Shown here piece after piece: positions 1-9,166 of a stretch of 64,000 nt of DNA (position 1 is the stretch's first letter; every line of letters begins with the position of its first letter). Position numbers and translations under genes: made by a program. Below the pieces are notes generated by a model. That model was not told where the DNA came from. It searched no databases and worked only from the letters and a program-made list of their open reading frames with translations. This DNA is from an uncultured Lutibacter sp. (lineage in GTDB: Bacteria > Bacteroidota > Bacteroidia > Flavobacteriales > Flavobacteriaceae), in assembly GCF_947493565.1 (NCBI RefSeq), contig NZ_CANLRG010000003.1, positions 248,001 to 312,000 of the forward strand, read 5' to 3'.

Positions 1-253
1 TCTCTTTCATTATTATATTGTACGTTTCCATAGAAACATCTTCAGGAAAATAAATTTTATACAATGGTAAACCAATTTGTTTAGCTTGAGATTCTAATAA
101 TTCTTCGCGAACTCCGTGCATAGAAACTCTTTGAAGCTTCTTGCTTACCGTAGTTACTAATAATTCAGTTGAATATGATTTATCTTGTAAAATTTTATAA
201 AGTGCTAAAGCAGAATCCTTTCCCGTACTCCAATTAAAATATGCTTTTTTCAA
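1..253 (-). CDS. Dph6-like ATP pyrophosphatase (diphthine-ammonia ligase family), partial
   Basis: Only the first 84 codons are inside the window; the 3' end lies beyond position 1. The N-terminus reads FNWSTGKDSALAL, the PP-loop (SGGKDS-type) of adenine nucleotide alpha-hydrolases, followed by a stretch with MHGVREELLE that is typical of the Dph6/YbgI-like branch. The family adenylates a carboxylate to form an amide; bacterial members have no proven substrate because bacteria lack diphthamide. The frame is open upstream to a stop near 306 but contains no ATG, so the start is taken as the TTG at 253, giving MKKAYFNW. It is divergent from the M14 peptidase gene. Family call is solid; function in this organism is unknown. 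Confidence 0.8.
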   Translation of the reverse strand, partial: MKKAYFNWSTGKDSALALYKILQDKSYSTELLVTTVSKKLQRVSMHGVREELLESQAKQIGLPLYKIYFPEDVSMETYNIIMKE

Positions 254-354
254 TGGTTCTAATTTTGAAGTAAAAATAATACAATCTGAATAGTTTAAAG
301 CATTAAATAATTAAGTTTATTTAATTACATTTGAAACTTAAATTTTAATTTTCA

Positions 355-2823
355 ATGAAAAAACTACGTATTTTACTTGTAATCAGCTTATTTTTTAATG
401 TTATTAGTAATGCTCAAACAATTAAATCTCCTTCAGAATTTTTAGGGTATGAATTAGGTTCAAGGTTTACAAGACATCATAAAATAATAGACTATTTTAA
501 ATATGTGAGTGAAACATCGAACAATGTTCAATTAGAAAAATATGGAGAAACTAATGAATACAGGCCTTTATATATATCTTATATTTCTTCTAAAGAAAAC
601 ATAGAAAACCTAGAAATTATTCGAAAAGATAATTTAAAAAAAACAGGATTAATAAATGGTAATTCTACCAGCGAAATTGGTATCGTTTGGTTAAGCTATA
701 ATGTTCATGGAAACGAAGCCTCAAGTACTGAAGCTGCTATGCTAACTCTTTACAAGCTAATTACTGAAAAACAAGAATGGCTTAAACATACAGTTGTAAT
801 TATTGACCCTTGTTTAAATCCTGATGGACGAGATCGTTATGTAAATTGGTACAACCAAAAGAAAAGCAATCCATACAACATAAACCCTGATGTTATTGAA
901 CATAACGAACCTTGGCCAAGCGGTAGACCAAATCACTATTTATTTGATTTAAATAGAGATTGGGCTTGGGCTACACAAGTAGAAACTCAACAACGTTTAA
1001 AAATTTATAATAAGTGGATGCCTCAAGTTCATGTAGATTTTCATGAACAGTTTATAAACAGTCCCTATTACTTTGCTCCTGCTGCAGAACCATTTCACGA
1101 AATAATTACAGATTGGCAAAGAGATTTTCAAACTAAAATTGGCAAAAATCATGCAAAATATTTTGACCAAAATGGTTGGCGTTATTTTACAAAAGAAGCC
1201 TTTGATTTATTTTATCCAAGTTATGGAGATACCTACCCTACGTATATGGGTGCCATTGGTATGACTTATGAGCAAGCTGGACATGGGAAAGCTGGTTTAG
1301 GTATTACAACTGAAAATAATACAGAACTTACTTTAAGAGACCGAATTGACCACCATACAACTACAGGACTTTCAACAGTTGAAGTTGCTGCAAAAAACAC
1401 GACTCAAATGCTAACTGAATTTTCAAAATTCTTCGATAACTCTAACTTAAAATACAAAAATTATATTTTAAGAGGTGCTCTTGAAAAAATTGAAAAAGTG
1501 ACTGAACTTTTAGATACCCATGAAATTAAATACTATGCAGGAAATGGAAAAAGTGTAAAAGTCTTAAATTATCATACAAAAACTACCAATACACTTAAAA
1601 TATTAGAAAATGATTTAGTAATTCCAACCAATCAACCTAAAGGAAAAATGGTTAAAGTATTATTTGAACCAGCTTCTAAATTAACTGACTCTGTTACGTA
1701 TGATATTACTGCTTGGAGTTTACCTTTTGCTTACGGATTACAAGGATTTGCAACGGAAACTTCAATTGATTTGACTGCTAATTTTTCAAAATCAATTCAC
1801 AAAACTTTAAAAAATCAAAGCTCAAAAAATGTTTATGCCTATCTTCATAAATGGAATGAAGTATCAGATGCGCAACTTTTAGGTGATTTATTAGAAGAAG
1901 GCTTTAATGTTCGTTACAGTTTAGCTGATTTTTCTGTGGAAGATCATTCATTAAAAAAAGGAACTTTTATTATCCTTAAAGGTGAAAATAGACACATTCT
2001 AAATTTCAATGAAAAAATTGAAGAAATAGCCGATAGAATAACTAAAGAATTTATTCCAGTTTCTACAGGTTTTGTAGAAAATGGTTACGACTTTGGCTCC
2101 TCAAACTACCCACTTATTTCATCAAAAAAAGTAGCTGTATTGGCTGGTGAAGGCATTTCATCTTTAAACTTTGGTGAGATTTGGCACTTCTTTGAAACCC
2201 AATTAAAATATCCTTTAAATGTTATAAAAAAAGATCATTTAAGTAGAATCAGTACTACTAAATACAATGTTTTAATTTTACCAAGTGGTTTTAATGCCAG
2301 TAAAAAACAACTTGAGTCACTTTCTAAATTTACTTCTGAAGGTGGAACTGTTATTGCCATTGCAAATGCCATTAATAATTTCGCAGATAAAGATGGCTAT
2401 TCAATTAAAATTAAAAAAGAAGAAGATAGCTCATCCACTCCAAAAATTGATTTAACTCCATTTGACCAACGTGAAAGAAATTATATGAAAAACAGTATTA
2501 CTGGGAGTATTTTTAAAAGTACAATTGATGCCACACATCCTTTGGCTTTTGGTTATACTAATGAATATTATAGTTTAAAATTAAGTGCAACTTCATATAA
2601 TTTATTAGAAAATGGGTATAATGTTGGTTATTTCCCAAAAGATTCAAAAAACATTGCTGGGTTTGCAGGAGTAAATACTTTACAAAATATCTCAAATTCT
2701 TTACTTTTTGGAGTTGAAAACAAAGGGAAGGGACAGCTAATTTATATGGTTGACAATCCTTTATTTAGATCGTTTTGGGAAAATGGCAAACTATTTTTTG
2801 CGAATGCCGTTTTCTTCAATTAA
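355..2823 (+). CDS. Secreted M14 family zinc carboxypeptidase
   Basis: An 822-residue protein with a signal peptide (residues 1-20, ending SNAQ). The catalytic domain (about 25-350) carries HGNE with zinc ligands H118 and E121, the conserved NPDGRDR loop, a third zinc ligand H230 in DFHEQ, and E306 in TYEQAG as the likely general base. M14 enzymes remove C-terminal residues from peptides. The remaining 450 residues form no domain I can name beyond a region (about 610-680) resembling a glutamine-amidotransferase-like fold seen in long Bacteroidota M14 proteins. It stands alone and ends at a bidirectional terminator shared with rimO. Probable job: periplasmic or extracellular peptide degradation for nutrition. 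Confidence 0.9.
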   Translation: MKKLRILLVISLFFNVISNAQTIKSPSEFLGYELGSRFTRHHKIIDYFKYVSETSNNVQLEKYGETNEYRPLYISYISSKENIENLEIIRKDNLKKTGLINGNSTSEIGIVWLSYNVHGNEASSTEAAMLTLYKLITEKQEWLKHTVVIIDPCLNPDGRDRYVNWYNQKKSNPYNINPDVIEHNEPWPSGRPNHYLFDLNRDWAWATQVETQQRLKIYNKWMPQVHVDFHEQFINSPYYFAPAAEPFHEIITDWQRDFQTKIGKNHAKYFDQNGWRYFTKEAFDLFYPSYGDTYPTYMGAIGMTYEQAGHGKAGLGITTENNTELTLRDRIDHHTTTGLSTVEVAAKNTTQMLTEFSKFFDNSNLKYKNYILRGALEKIEKVTELLDTHEIKYYAGNGKSVKVLNYHTKTTNTLKILENDLVIPTNQPKGKMVKVLFEPASKLTDSVTYDITAWSLPFAYGLQGFATETSIDLTANFSKSIHKTLKNQSSKNVYAYLHKWNEVSDAQLLGDLLEEGFNVRYSLADFSVEDHSLKKGTFIILKGENRHILNFNEKIEEIADRITKEFIPVSTGFVENGYDFGSSNYPLISSKKVAVLAGEGISSLNFGEIWHFFETQLKYPLNVIKKDHLSRISTTKYNVLILPSGFNASKKQLESLSKFTSEGGTVIAIANAINNFADKDGYSIKIKKEEDSSSTPKIDLTPFDQRERNYMKNSITGSIFKSTIDATHPLAFGYTNEYYSLKLSATSYNLLENGYNVGYFPKDSKNIAGFAGVNTLQNISNSLLFGVENKGKGQLIYMVDNPLFRSFWENGKLFFANAVFFN

Positions 2824-2845
2824 AAAAGAATAAAAATACCTATAA

Positions 2846-2878
2846 ACAAAAAAAGCGAACTAATATTCGCTTTTTTTT
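2846..2878. terminator. Bidirectional terminator between M14 peptidase and rimO
   Basis: Inverted repeat AAAAAGCGAA / TTCGCTTTTT with a short loop, A-tract on one side and T-tract on the other. It lies between two convergent genes and can serve both. Confidence 0.85.
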
Positions 2879-2895
2879 ATACTGTTATTCTTAAA

Positions 2896-4209
2896 TTAAC
2901 TTACTGGCTCACCATACAAGTCAAATTCAGTAGCCGAAGTAATTTTAATTTGAGCAAACTTGCCAATTTGCACATAATGCTTTGTAGCATCTATTAACAC
3001 TTCATTATCAACATCTGGAGAATCAAATTCAGTTCTTCCAACAAAATAGTTCCCATCTTTTCTGTCAATTAAAACTTTATAAGTATTATTCACTTTTTTC
3101 TGATTCAGTTCAAAAGAAATTTGGCTTTGAATATCCATAATTTCATTAACTCGCTGCTGTTTCACTTCTTCTGGAACATTATCTTTTAAAGTGGCAGCAT
3201 GCGTATTTTCTTCGTGAGAATACGCAAAAGCTCCCAAACGTTCAAAACGCATTTCTTGAATCCAGTTTTTTAACTCTTGAAAGGCTTCTTCTGTTTCTCC
3301 AGGATATCCTACAATTAAAGTAGTTCTAATTGCCATATTTGGGACAGATTTCCTGAATTCTGCAATTAAATTTGTTGTTTTTTCATGAGAAGTACCTCTT
3401 CGCATTGATTTTAAAACTTCGTCATTGATATGTTGCAAAGGAATGTCTAAATAATTACAAACTTTAGGTTGAGCATTTATAACATCTAAAACATCTAATG
3501 GGAAACCTGTGGGAAACGCATAATGTAAACGAATCCACTCTATTCCATCAATTTTAACCAATTCTTTTAACAAATCTGCTAATGCTCTTTTTTTATAAAT
3601 ATCTAAACCATAATAAGTTAAATCTTGTGCAATTAAAATGAGTTCTTTAATTCCTTTTTTTGAAAGCTTTGTTGCTTCAATAACTAAATCTTCAATAGGT
3701 GTAGAAATATGCTTTCCACGCATTAATGGAATTGCACAAAAAGAACAAGGTCTATCGCAGCCTTCTGCAATTTTTAAATAAGCATAATGCGTAGGTGTTG
3801 TGGTTAAACGCTCACCTACTAATTCGTGTTTATAATCTGCGTCTAATACTTTTAATAAGTTTGGTAAATCATGAGTCCCAAAATATTCATCAACATTAGG
3901 AATTTCCTTTTGCAAATCTGGCTTATAACGTTCGCTTAAACAACCCGAAACATATACTCGATCAACTTCACCCAATTCTTTTTTATGTACGTAATGTAAA
4001 ATTGTATTTACCGATTCTTCTTTTGCATCACCAATAAAACCACAGGTATTAATTACCACAATATTACCATCATCATTTTCATCTTCATGAACCACATTTT
4101 TGTCATTAGCTTTTAGTTGTCCCATTAAAACTTCACTATCATAAACATTTTTAGAACAACCTAAAGTAACTACATTAATTTTATTCTCTTTTTTTGATTT
4201 AGTTCTCAT
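2896..4209 (-). CDS. rimO: Ribosomal protein S12 methylthiotransferase RimO
   Basis: RimO is a radical-SAM enzyme that adds a methylthio group to the conserved aspartate of ribosomal protein S12. All parts are visible: an N-terminal UPF0004 domain with cluster cysteines C18, C56 and C90; the radical-SAM motif C151-x3-C155-x2-C158 (GCDRPCSFC); and a C-terminal TRAM domain (about 370-437). Length 437 is normal, and the N-terminus VVTLGCSKNVYDSE is RimO-like rather than MiaB-like. In many Bacteroidota rimO directly follows ftsY; here a lipoprotein amidase gene sits between them. A -7 box (TACTTTTG) lies 20 bp upstream, so it can be transcribed by itself. Confidence 0.96.
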   Translation of the reverse strand: MRTKSKKENKINVVTLGCSKNVYDSEVLMGQLKANDKNVVHEDENDDGNIVVINTCGFIGDAKEESVNTILHYVHKKELGEVDRVYVSGCLSERYKPDLQKEIPNVDEYFGTHDLPNLLKVLDADYKHELVGERLTTTPTHYAYLKIAEGCDRPCSFCAIPLMRGKHISTPIEDLVIEATKLSKKGIKELILIAQDLTYYGLDIYKKRALADLLKELVKIDGIEWIRLHYAFPTGFPLDVLDVINAQPKVCNYLDIPLQHINDEVLKSMRRGTSHEKTTNLIAEFRKSVPNMAIRTTLIVGYPGETEEAFQELKNWIQEMRFERLGAFAYSHEENTHAATLKDNVPEEVKQQRVNEIMDIQSQISFELNQKKVNNTYKVLIDRKDGNYFVGRTEFDSPDVDNEVLIDATKHYVQIGKFAQIKITSATEFDLYGEPVS

Positions 4210-4228
4210 CTTTGTTATTTAAGGTTTG

Positions 4229-4236
4229 CAAAAGTA
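4229..4236 (-). promoter_or_regulatory. Candidate -7 box of rimO
   Basis: Minus strand reads TACTTTTG followed by CA, an exact TAnnTTTG match 20 bp before the rimO start. No TTG at -33 with 18-20 bp spacing is visible. Confidence 0.5.
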
Positions 4237-4275
4237 CTACTTTTCAACTTTAATCCATAAAATAACCTAAACTCT

Positions 4276-5925
4276 TTATTTATAATCAACTGGAAGCCTT
4301 CTAATTTTAGTTAACTGTTCAAAAGCATATCCTAATTGGAGTAATTTTTGCTCTTGATAAGATTTGGCTATAAAAGTTAAACTAATGGGTTCTCCAGTAT
4401 TTTTATATCCCATAGGAACAGTTACGCAAGGATATTTTGCTACTGCTGCAAAACCAGCGTGATAATTATTAATTGATAAAATAGCATCTAACTGATATTT
4501 TTTTATAGGAGTATTTAAAAACTCAATACCACTTTGGCGTAAATTATCTTTCACAATTTTAAATGTTTCATTTGAAGTAGTATCTTTTAGAATACCCTCA
4601 AAAAGTTGTTGCCCATAAGGTGCTCTTTTTATCGAATCCTTCAAATTAAATTTTACAACATCATTTATTGATGAAACTTGAAGATTTGTATCCGCATACT
4701 TTTTTAAATAAATTGGTAAATCTTTTTTCATATCGTTATTTAATAAAGTTAAAAAGCCTCTTAAACTAACTTGTGGAGGGTCAAATTCTATAATTTCTAC
4801 TCCATGATTTCTTAATTTATCAATGGTTGTTTTATAAATTGAATCGTTTAACAATTCTTTTATTACCCCAAATCTTTTCCCTTTTAAGGTTGCCAATTTT
4901 AGAGCTTCAACATAATTAATTTGTTGGCTATTTCCTTTGGTTGCAACATCTTTAGAATCTTCACCTAAAAGAGCAGTTAAAAAAATTGCATTGTCAATCA
5001 CACTTTTAGTCATAGGTCCTGGAGTATCTAATGTACTCGAAATGGGTACTATACCTGTTCTACTTAATAAACCAATTGTTGGTTTTAATCCAACCACAGA
5101 ATTTTGACTTGATGGAGATAAAATTGAACCTGAAGTTTCTGTACCTACTGCAGCCACTGCAAAATTTGCTGCTACCGCTACTCCACTTCCAGAGCTTGAA
5201 CCTCCAGTTTCAAAAACCTTTCTTCCGTATGGGTTTAATGTTTGCCCACCAACAGCACTATAACCTACAGGGCATCCACTACAAAAGTAATATGCCCATT
5301 CACTTAAATTAACTTTCCCTAAAATTAATGCGCCTTGTTCTTTTAGCTTTTTTACTATAAATGCGTCATCTGTTTTAATATTATTATTTAAAACAAATGC
5401 ACCAGCGGTGGTAGGCATTCCAATAGTATTTATGTTATCTTTCAATAAAATAGGCAAACCATAAAGTGTATTTGTTTTATTGGTTGAATGGATTTTATCT
5501 TTAGCTCTTGCTTCCTTTAAAATATCTGGATTCAATGTTATAATACTATGCAAAGCTAGATTATTATCACTTTCAAATTTTCGAATTCTATACAAATAAA
5601 ATAGTGCTATTTTTTCATAAGATAAAATTCCATTTTTAACAGATGTTTGTAGAGAAGGAATATTTTTTTCTAAGATATAGGGTTTTAAATTTTCATAATC
5701 TTCCTCAGAAAAATAAGCTAAATCTTCTTCAAAAGGTTTAAAAACCTCATTCATATCTAAGTATTTAGATTGAATTAGTTTAAAACGCATCCTATTAATT
5801 TCGTGGTTTTGTTGTTCTTTAATTTCAAATGATTCATCATACTTATTAAAAACAATCGGATTTTCTTTCTTTTTACAAGAAAGCGTTGCAATTAACATTA
5901 TTAGTAAAAAAAATAGTTTTTTCAT
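4276..5925 (-). CDS. Lipoprotein amidase (amidase signature family)
   Basis: A 549-residue serine amidase with the Ser-cisSer-Lys triad: K162 in LLKDN, the serine cluster in GGSSSGSG (241-248) and nucleophile S267 in GTETSGS. The N-terminus has a lipoprotein signal ending LSC (C17), so it should be membrane anchored and act in the periplasm, unlike cytoplasmic GatA. Family members hydrolyse amides of very different kinds, so the substrate cannot be read from sequence. The gene sits 66 bp before rimO on the same strand and after a terminator that closes ftsY, which suggests a separately transcribed insertion in the common ftsY-rimO order. Confidence 0.88.
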   Translation of the reverse strand: MKKLFFLLIMLIATLSCKKKENPIVFNKYDESFEIKEQQNHEINRMRFKLIQSKYLDMNEVFKPFEEDLAYFSEEDYENLKPYILEKNIPSLQTSVKNGILSYEKIALFYLYRIRKFESDNNLALHSIITLNPDILKEARAKDKIHSTNKTNTLYGLPILLKDNINTIGMPTTAGAFVLNNNIKTDDAFIVKKLKEQGALILGKVNLSEWAYYFCSGCPVGYSAVGGQTLNPYGRKVFETGGSSSGSGVAVAANFAVAAVGTETSGSILSPSSQNSVVGLKPTIGLLSRTGIVPISSTLDTPGPMTKSVIDNAIFLTALLGEDSKDVATKGNSQQINYVEALKLATLKGKRFGVIKELLNDSIYKTTIDKLRNHGVEIIEFDPPQVSLRGFLTLLNNDMKKDLPIYLKKYADTNLQVSSINDVVKFNLKDSIKRAPYGQQLFEGILKDTTSNETFKIVKDNLRQSGIEFLNTPIKKYQLDAILSINNYHAGFAAVAKYPCVTVPMGYKNTGEPISLTFIAKSYQEQKLLQLGYAFEQLTKIRRLPVDYK

Positions 5926-5955
5926 TTTGATTAATTTTAACTAAAGGTATAAAAT

Positions 5956-5991
5956 AAAAAACCTCCTAAAATTAATTTTAAGAGGTTTTTT
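5956..5991 (-). terminator. Terminator after ftsY
   Basis: An 18-bp inverted repeat with one mismatch, built around CCTC/GAGG with flanking A and T tracts. It follows the ftsY stop on the minus strand and precedes the amidase gene. Confidence 0.85.
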
Positions 5992-6008
5992 TATAAGTTT
6001 AAAGCTAA

Positions 6009-6962
6009 TTATTTAAAAAAAGAATCGACAAATTCAATTTTATTAAATACTTGTAAATCATCTATTCCTTCACCTACACCAATATATTTTACAGGAATTT
6101 GGAATTGATCAGAAATTCCAATAACTACACCTCCTTTTGCGGTACCATCTAATTTGGTGACCGCTAAAGATGTTACTTCAGTAGCTTTGGTAAATTGTTT
6201 GGCTTGTTCAAAGGCATTTTGACCAGTTGAACCATCTAAAACCAACAAAACATCATGCGGTGCATCTTCAACAACTTTTTGCATTACACGTTTAATTTTA
6301 GTTAACTCATTCATCAAGTTCACTTTATTATGCAACCTTCCAGCTGTATCTATAATAACTACATCAGCATCTTGTGCCACAGCAGATTTTAAAGTATCAA
6401 AAGCAACAGAAGCTGGATCACTTCCCATTTCTTGACGAACAATTGAAACTCCAACTCTATCAGCCCATACCTGTAATTGATCAATGGCAGCTGCTCTAAA
6501 AGTATCAGCTGCACCAAGCACTACTTTTTTCCCTTTCTTAGTAAATTGTGAGGCTAATTTTCCAATGGTAGTTGTTTTACCTACACCATTTACACCTACT
6601 ACCATAATTACATAAGGTTTTTTATTTTCAGGAACTGTAAAATCCGTTTCGTTTCCAACATTAGTTTCTGCTAATAAACCAGCGATTTCTTCTCTTAGAA
6701 TTTTATTCAACTCGTCAGTACCCAAATATTTATTTTTAGCAACTCGAGCTTCAATTCTATCAATAACTTTTAACGTTGTTTCTACACCTACATCAGAAGA
6801 TACTAACACCTCTTCTAAATTATCAAGAACATCATCATCTACTTTAGTTTTTCCAGCTACAGCTTTTGTTAGTTTTGAAAAGAAAGAAGTTTTTGTTTTT
6901 TCTAACCCCTTATCTAAAGTTTCCTTTTTTTCTTTCGAAAATATTTTTTTAAATAAACTCAT
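6009..6962 (-). CDS. ftsY: Signal recognition particle receptor FtsY
   Basis: FtsY is the membrane-docking GTPase for SRP-bound ribosomes. The 317 residues comprise a short charged N-terminus, the N domain (about 20-105) and the G domain with the P-loop GVNGVGKTTT, DTAGRLH, and TKLDGTAKGG. The acidic A domain seen in Enterobacteria is absent, as is normal for Bacteroidota. The gene follows rpmB-rpmG-DUF4295 on the same strand, a common arrangement in this phylum, but a terminator hairpin lies between. The SRP RNA partner is encoded at about 37.9 kb in this window. Confidence 0.96.
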   Translation of the reverse strand: MSLFKKIFSKEKKETLDKGLEKTKTSFFSKLTKAVAGKTKVDDDVLDNLEEVLVSSDVGVETTLKVIDRIEARVAKNKYLGTDELNKILREEIAGLLAETNVGNETDFTVPENKKPYVIMVVGVNGVGKTTTIGKLASQFTKKGKKVVLGAADTFRAAAIDQLQVWADRVGVSIVRQEMGSDPASVAFDTLKSAVAQDADVVIIDTAGRLHNKVNLMNELTKIKRVMQKVVEDAPHDVLLVLDGSTGQNAFEQAKQFTKATEVTSLAVTKLDGTAKGGVVIGISDQFQIPVKYIGVGEGIDDLQVFNKIEFVDSFFK

Positions 6963-6983
6963 TACTACAAATTAATCGTGTAA

Positions 6984-7026
6984 ATATAAAAAAGAAAAAG
7001 CTACCCTCAATTTTTGAAAGTAGCTT
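6984..7026 (-). terminator. Terminator of the rpmB-rpmG-DUF4295 operon
   Basis: On the minus strand AAGCTAC pairs with GTAGCTT across a 15-nt loop and is followed by a T-rich run (TTTCTTTTTT). It lies just after the DUF4295 stop and just before ftsY, so some read-through into ftsY is possible. Confidence 0.75.
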
Positions 7027-7050
7027 AAGTATAATTTTGTGAACAATTTT

Positions 7051-7203
7051 TTATTTTTTGCTCAAAAAGTCTTTTACCATTGTTGGATCCATTACAGATT
7101 CTACAAAAGTATATGCTCCAGTTTTTGGAGACTTAACCATTTTAATGGCTTTTGTTAACCTTTTTGATCCTGTCTGTAACGATGCTACTGCTTTCTTTGC
7201 CAT
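7051..7203 (-). CDS. DUF4295 family protein (50 aa, ribosomal-operon small protein)
   Basis: A 50-residue basic protein beginning MAKKAVASLQTG and ending DFLSKK. It matches the Bacteroidota-specific DUF4295 family, found right behind rpmG. The ORF is short but the start (ATG at 7203), stop, basic composition and position 45 bp after rpmG all fit. Its function is not established. Its constant place behind two ribosomal protein genes and its lysine content suggest a ribosome-associated role; that is inference. A terminator hairpin follows it directly. Confidence 0.92.
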   Translation of the reverse strand: MAKKAVASLQTGSKRLTKAIKMVKSPKTGAYTFVESVMDPTMVKDFLSKK

Positions 7204-7248
7204 GGTTCTATATTTTATTTGATGTTTTCTTTATTTGAAAACCTCTAA

Positions 7249-7434
7249 TTATTTAATTTCTTTGTGAACTGTCATTTTTTTCAAGATAGGGTTGAATTTT
7301 TTAATTTCCATTCTATCTGGTGTATTCTTCTTATTCTTAGTAGTAATATATCTTGAAGTACCTGGTAAACCAGTTGCTTTATGCTCAGTACATTCTAATA
7401 TTACTTGAATTCTATTTCCTTTAGTCTTTGCCAT
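7249..7434 (-). CDS. rpmG: 50S ribosomal protein L33
   Basis: A 61-residue protein with the L33 core: [22 protein letters not shown] and the C-terminal [16 protein letters not shown] pattern. Only one cysteine (in LECTEH) remains, so this is the zinc-free type rather than the four-cysteine type. It lies 9 bp behind rpmB and is followed by DUF4295, all on one transcript from the promoter at about 7.74 kb. Confidence 0.97.
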   Translation of the reverse strand: MAKTKGNRIQVILECTEHKATGLPGTSRYITTKNKKNTPDRMEIKKFNPILKKMTVHKEIK

Positions 7435-7443
7435 TTTCTTAGA

Positions 7444-7683
7444 TTATTTTTTATAAAAACCATTTTCTCTTGCTTCTTTTAAGACAGCAGAGATTCCTTT
7501 TTTATTAATATTCTTTAATGTAGAAGCGGCTATTTTTAAAGTAACCCATTTATCTTCTTCAGGAATATAAAAGCGCTTCTTAATTAAATTAGCGTCAAAT
7601 TTTCTTTTAGTTCTATTCAATGCATGAGAAACATTGTTCCCAACCATTGCTTTTTTTCCAGTAAGTTCACAAACTCTTGACAT
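7444..7683 (-). CDS. rpmB: 50S ribosomal protein L28
   Basis: A 79-residue protein starting MSRVCELTGKKAMVGNNVSH, the hallmark L28 N-terminus, with the RTKRKFDAN and RFYIPEEDKWVTLKIA segments. It binds 23S rRNA in the large subunit. It heads the rpmB-rpmG-DUF4295 operon and has a full Bacteroidota-type promoter 40-70 bp upstream. Confidence 0.97.
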   Translation of the reverse strand: MSRVCELTGKKAMVGNNVSHALNRTKRKFDANLIKKRFYIPEEDKWVTLKIAASTLKNINKKGISAVLKEARENGFYKK

Positions 7684-7721
7684 ATTTCTGTACCTTTTTA
7701 ATGTATTCTCAAAACGAGATG

Positions 7722-7753
7722 CAAAATTAAAATTTTAAAAATTAATACACAAA
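7722..7753 (-). promoter_or_regulatory. Promoter of the rpmB operon
   Basis: Minus strand shows TTTG, 20 bp, then TAATTTTG, matching the Bacteroidota housekeeping consensus (TTG at -33, TAnnTTTG at -7). The -7 box ends about 38 bp before the rpmB ATG, leaving a short leader. Confidence 0.75.
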
Positions 7754-7762
7754 CTTATTTTA

Positions 7763-9007
7763 CTAGTTTTTTAAAATTTCTTTTCTTAATAATTCTAAAG
7801 CCTTATTAGAGGCTCTTTCAATAACTTTTTCTCTAGGTTTTCCAAAGTTAAATTCTTTAGAAAAAACTTGTGTTGGTGTTGCAATAGCTATAAACACCAC
7901 TCCTACTGTTTTATCTGTTATATCAACTGTAGGACCAGCATTACCAGTAGTTGCTATTGCATAGGTTGTTTTATATTTTTTTTGAATTCCAACAGCCATA
8001 GCTTCTGCAACTTGCGAACTTACTACAGAATATTTATCAATCAATTCTTTTTGAACACTTAATTCTTTGATTTTTATAATTGGATTGTAAGCCACAATGG
8101 ATCCCATAAAATACTTTGAAGCACCTGCTATAGAGGTTAGTTTTTGCGAAATAGCACCTCCAGTACAACTTTCTGCTACAGATAAAGTTATTTTTTTACT
8201 TGAAAACAATGTACCTAAAACTGCTTCAATAGAGACAGTATCTTCATAACCAACTATAATATCAGAAATAATTTTAGTCAACTTTTCAGTTTCAATAAAT
8301 ACTGCTTTTTCAAGCATTTCTTTTTCTTTTCCTTTAGCGGTTAACCTTAATCTTAATTTTCCATAAGAAGGTAAATAAGCTAATTTGATTAATGAAGGTA
8401 AGTTATTTTCCCAAGCCTCCAACCGTTCAGCTACCATACTTTCTCCCATACCATAAGTAATAATAGTTTTATGAATTATATATGGTAAGTTATATGTTTG
8501 TTTTAGCTTAGGCAGTACACAATTAGTCATTAACCCCTTCATTTCATTTGGCACACCTGGCAAAGAAACCACTATTTTCCCCTTATTATGAAACCACAAA
8601 CCTGGAGCAGTACCCAATTCATTTTTTAAAGGAATACAGGTTGAAGGAACCAATGCTTGGTTTTTATTTACTTCAGTAAAAGGGTAATTTAATTTTGCAA
8701 ACATTGCCCTAATTTGCTCTACTATAGTTGTATTTAATACTAATGTATCATTAAAGTACTCTGTTAAAGTTGTTTTGGTTATATCATCTTTAGTTGGACC
8801 AAGTCCTCCGGTTATTAAAACAATATCAACATGAGCTTGTGCTTCATTCAATGCTTTTAAAATATGTTGTTTATCATCTTGTATTGAAGTTATTTGATAA
8901 ACTGATATCCCTATTTTATTCAACTCCTCAGCAATCCATTTTGAATTTGAATCTAAAATTTGACCAATTAAAATTTCATCGCCAATGGTAATTATTTCTG
9001 CTTGCAT
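7763..9007 (-). CDS. cinA: CinA family protein (nicotinamide-nucleotide amidase / competence-damage-inducible protein A)
   Basis: A 414-residue two-domain protein. The N-terminal half (1-170) is a molybdopterin-binding-like domain with ITIGDEILIGQ and TGGLGPTKDD; the C-terminal half (about 255-414) is the CinA amidase with SVAESCTGG and ATTGNAGP. CinA proteins deamidate NMN to nicotinate mononucleotide and, through the N-domain, can hydrolyse ADP-ribose, thus recycling pyridine nucleotides; competence links are known only in some Gram-positives. It lies upstream of rpmB on the same strand, but rpmB has its own promoter. Confidence 0.93.
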   Translation of the reverse strand: MQAEIITIGDEILIGQILDSNSKWIAEELNKIGISVYQITSIQDDKQHILKALNEAQAHVDIVLITGGLGPTKDDITKTTLTEYFNDTLVLNTTIVEQIRAMFAKLNYPFTEVNKNQALVPSTCIPLKNELGTAPGLWFHNKGKIVVSLPGVPNEMKGLMTNCVLPKLKQTYNLPYIIHKTIITYGMGESMVAERLEAWENNLPSLIKLAYLPSYGKLRLRLTAKGKEKEMLEKAVFIETEKLTKIISDIIVGYEDTVSIEAVLGTLFSSKKITLSVAESCTGGAISQKLTSIAGASKYFMGSIVAYNPIIKIKELSVQKELIDKYSVVSSQVAEAMAVGIQKKYKTTYAIATTGNAGPTVDITDKTVGVVFIAIATPTQVFSKEFNFGKPREKVIERASNKALELLRKEILKN

Positions 9008-9166
9008 TGTTTGATATTGTTATCTGGTAAAAGTATTAAGTTTAAATTGATTTTCAAATAATAAAGAAAACTTCTCTAAACCGCAAAAATAAAGAGTTTC
9101 TTAAAGCAACCTTTTAAAAGTTTTAGCATCTAATAAATAACTAAAAAAATTAAAAATTAGTAGGCT

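Noticed and set aside
5031-5312. Open frames opposite the amidase, lon, FAH, MsbA-like and cca genes
   Set aside because: They lie wholly within recognised genes on the other strand, have odd composition and no family features; shadows of the real coding frames.
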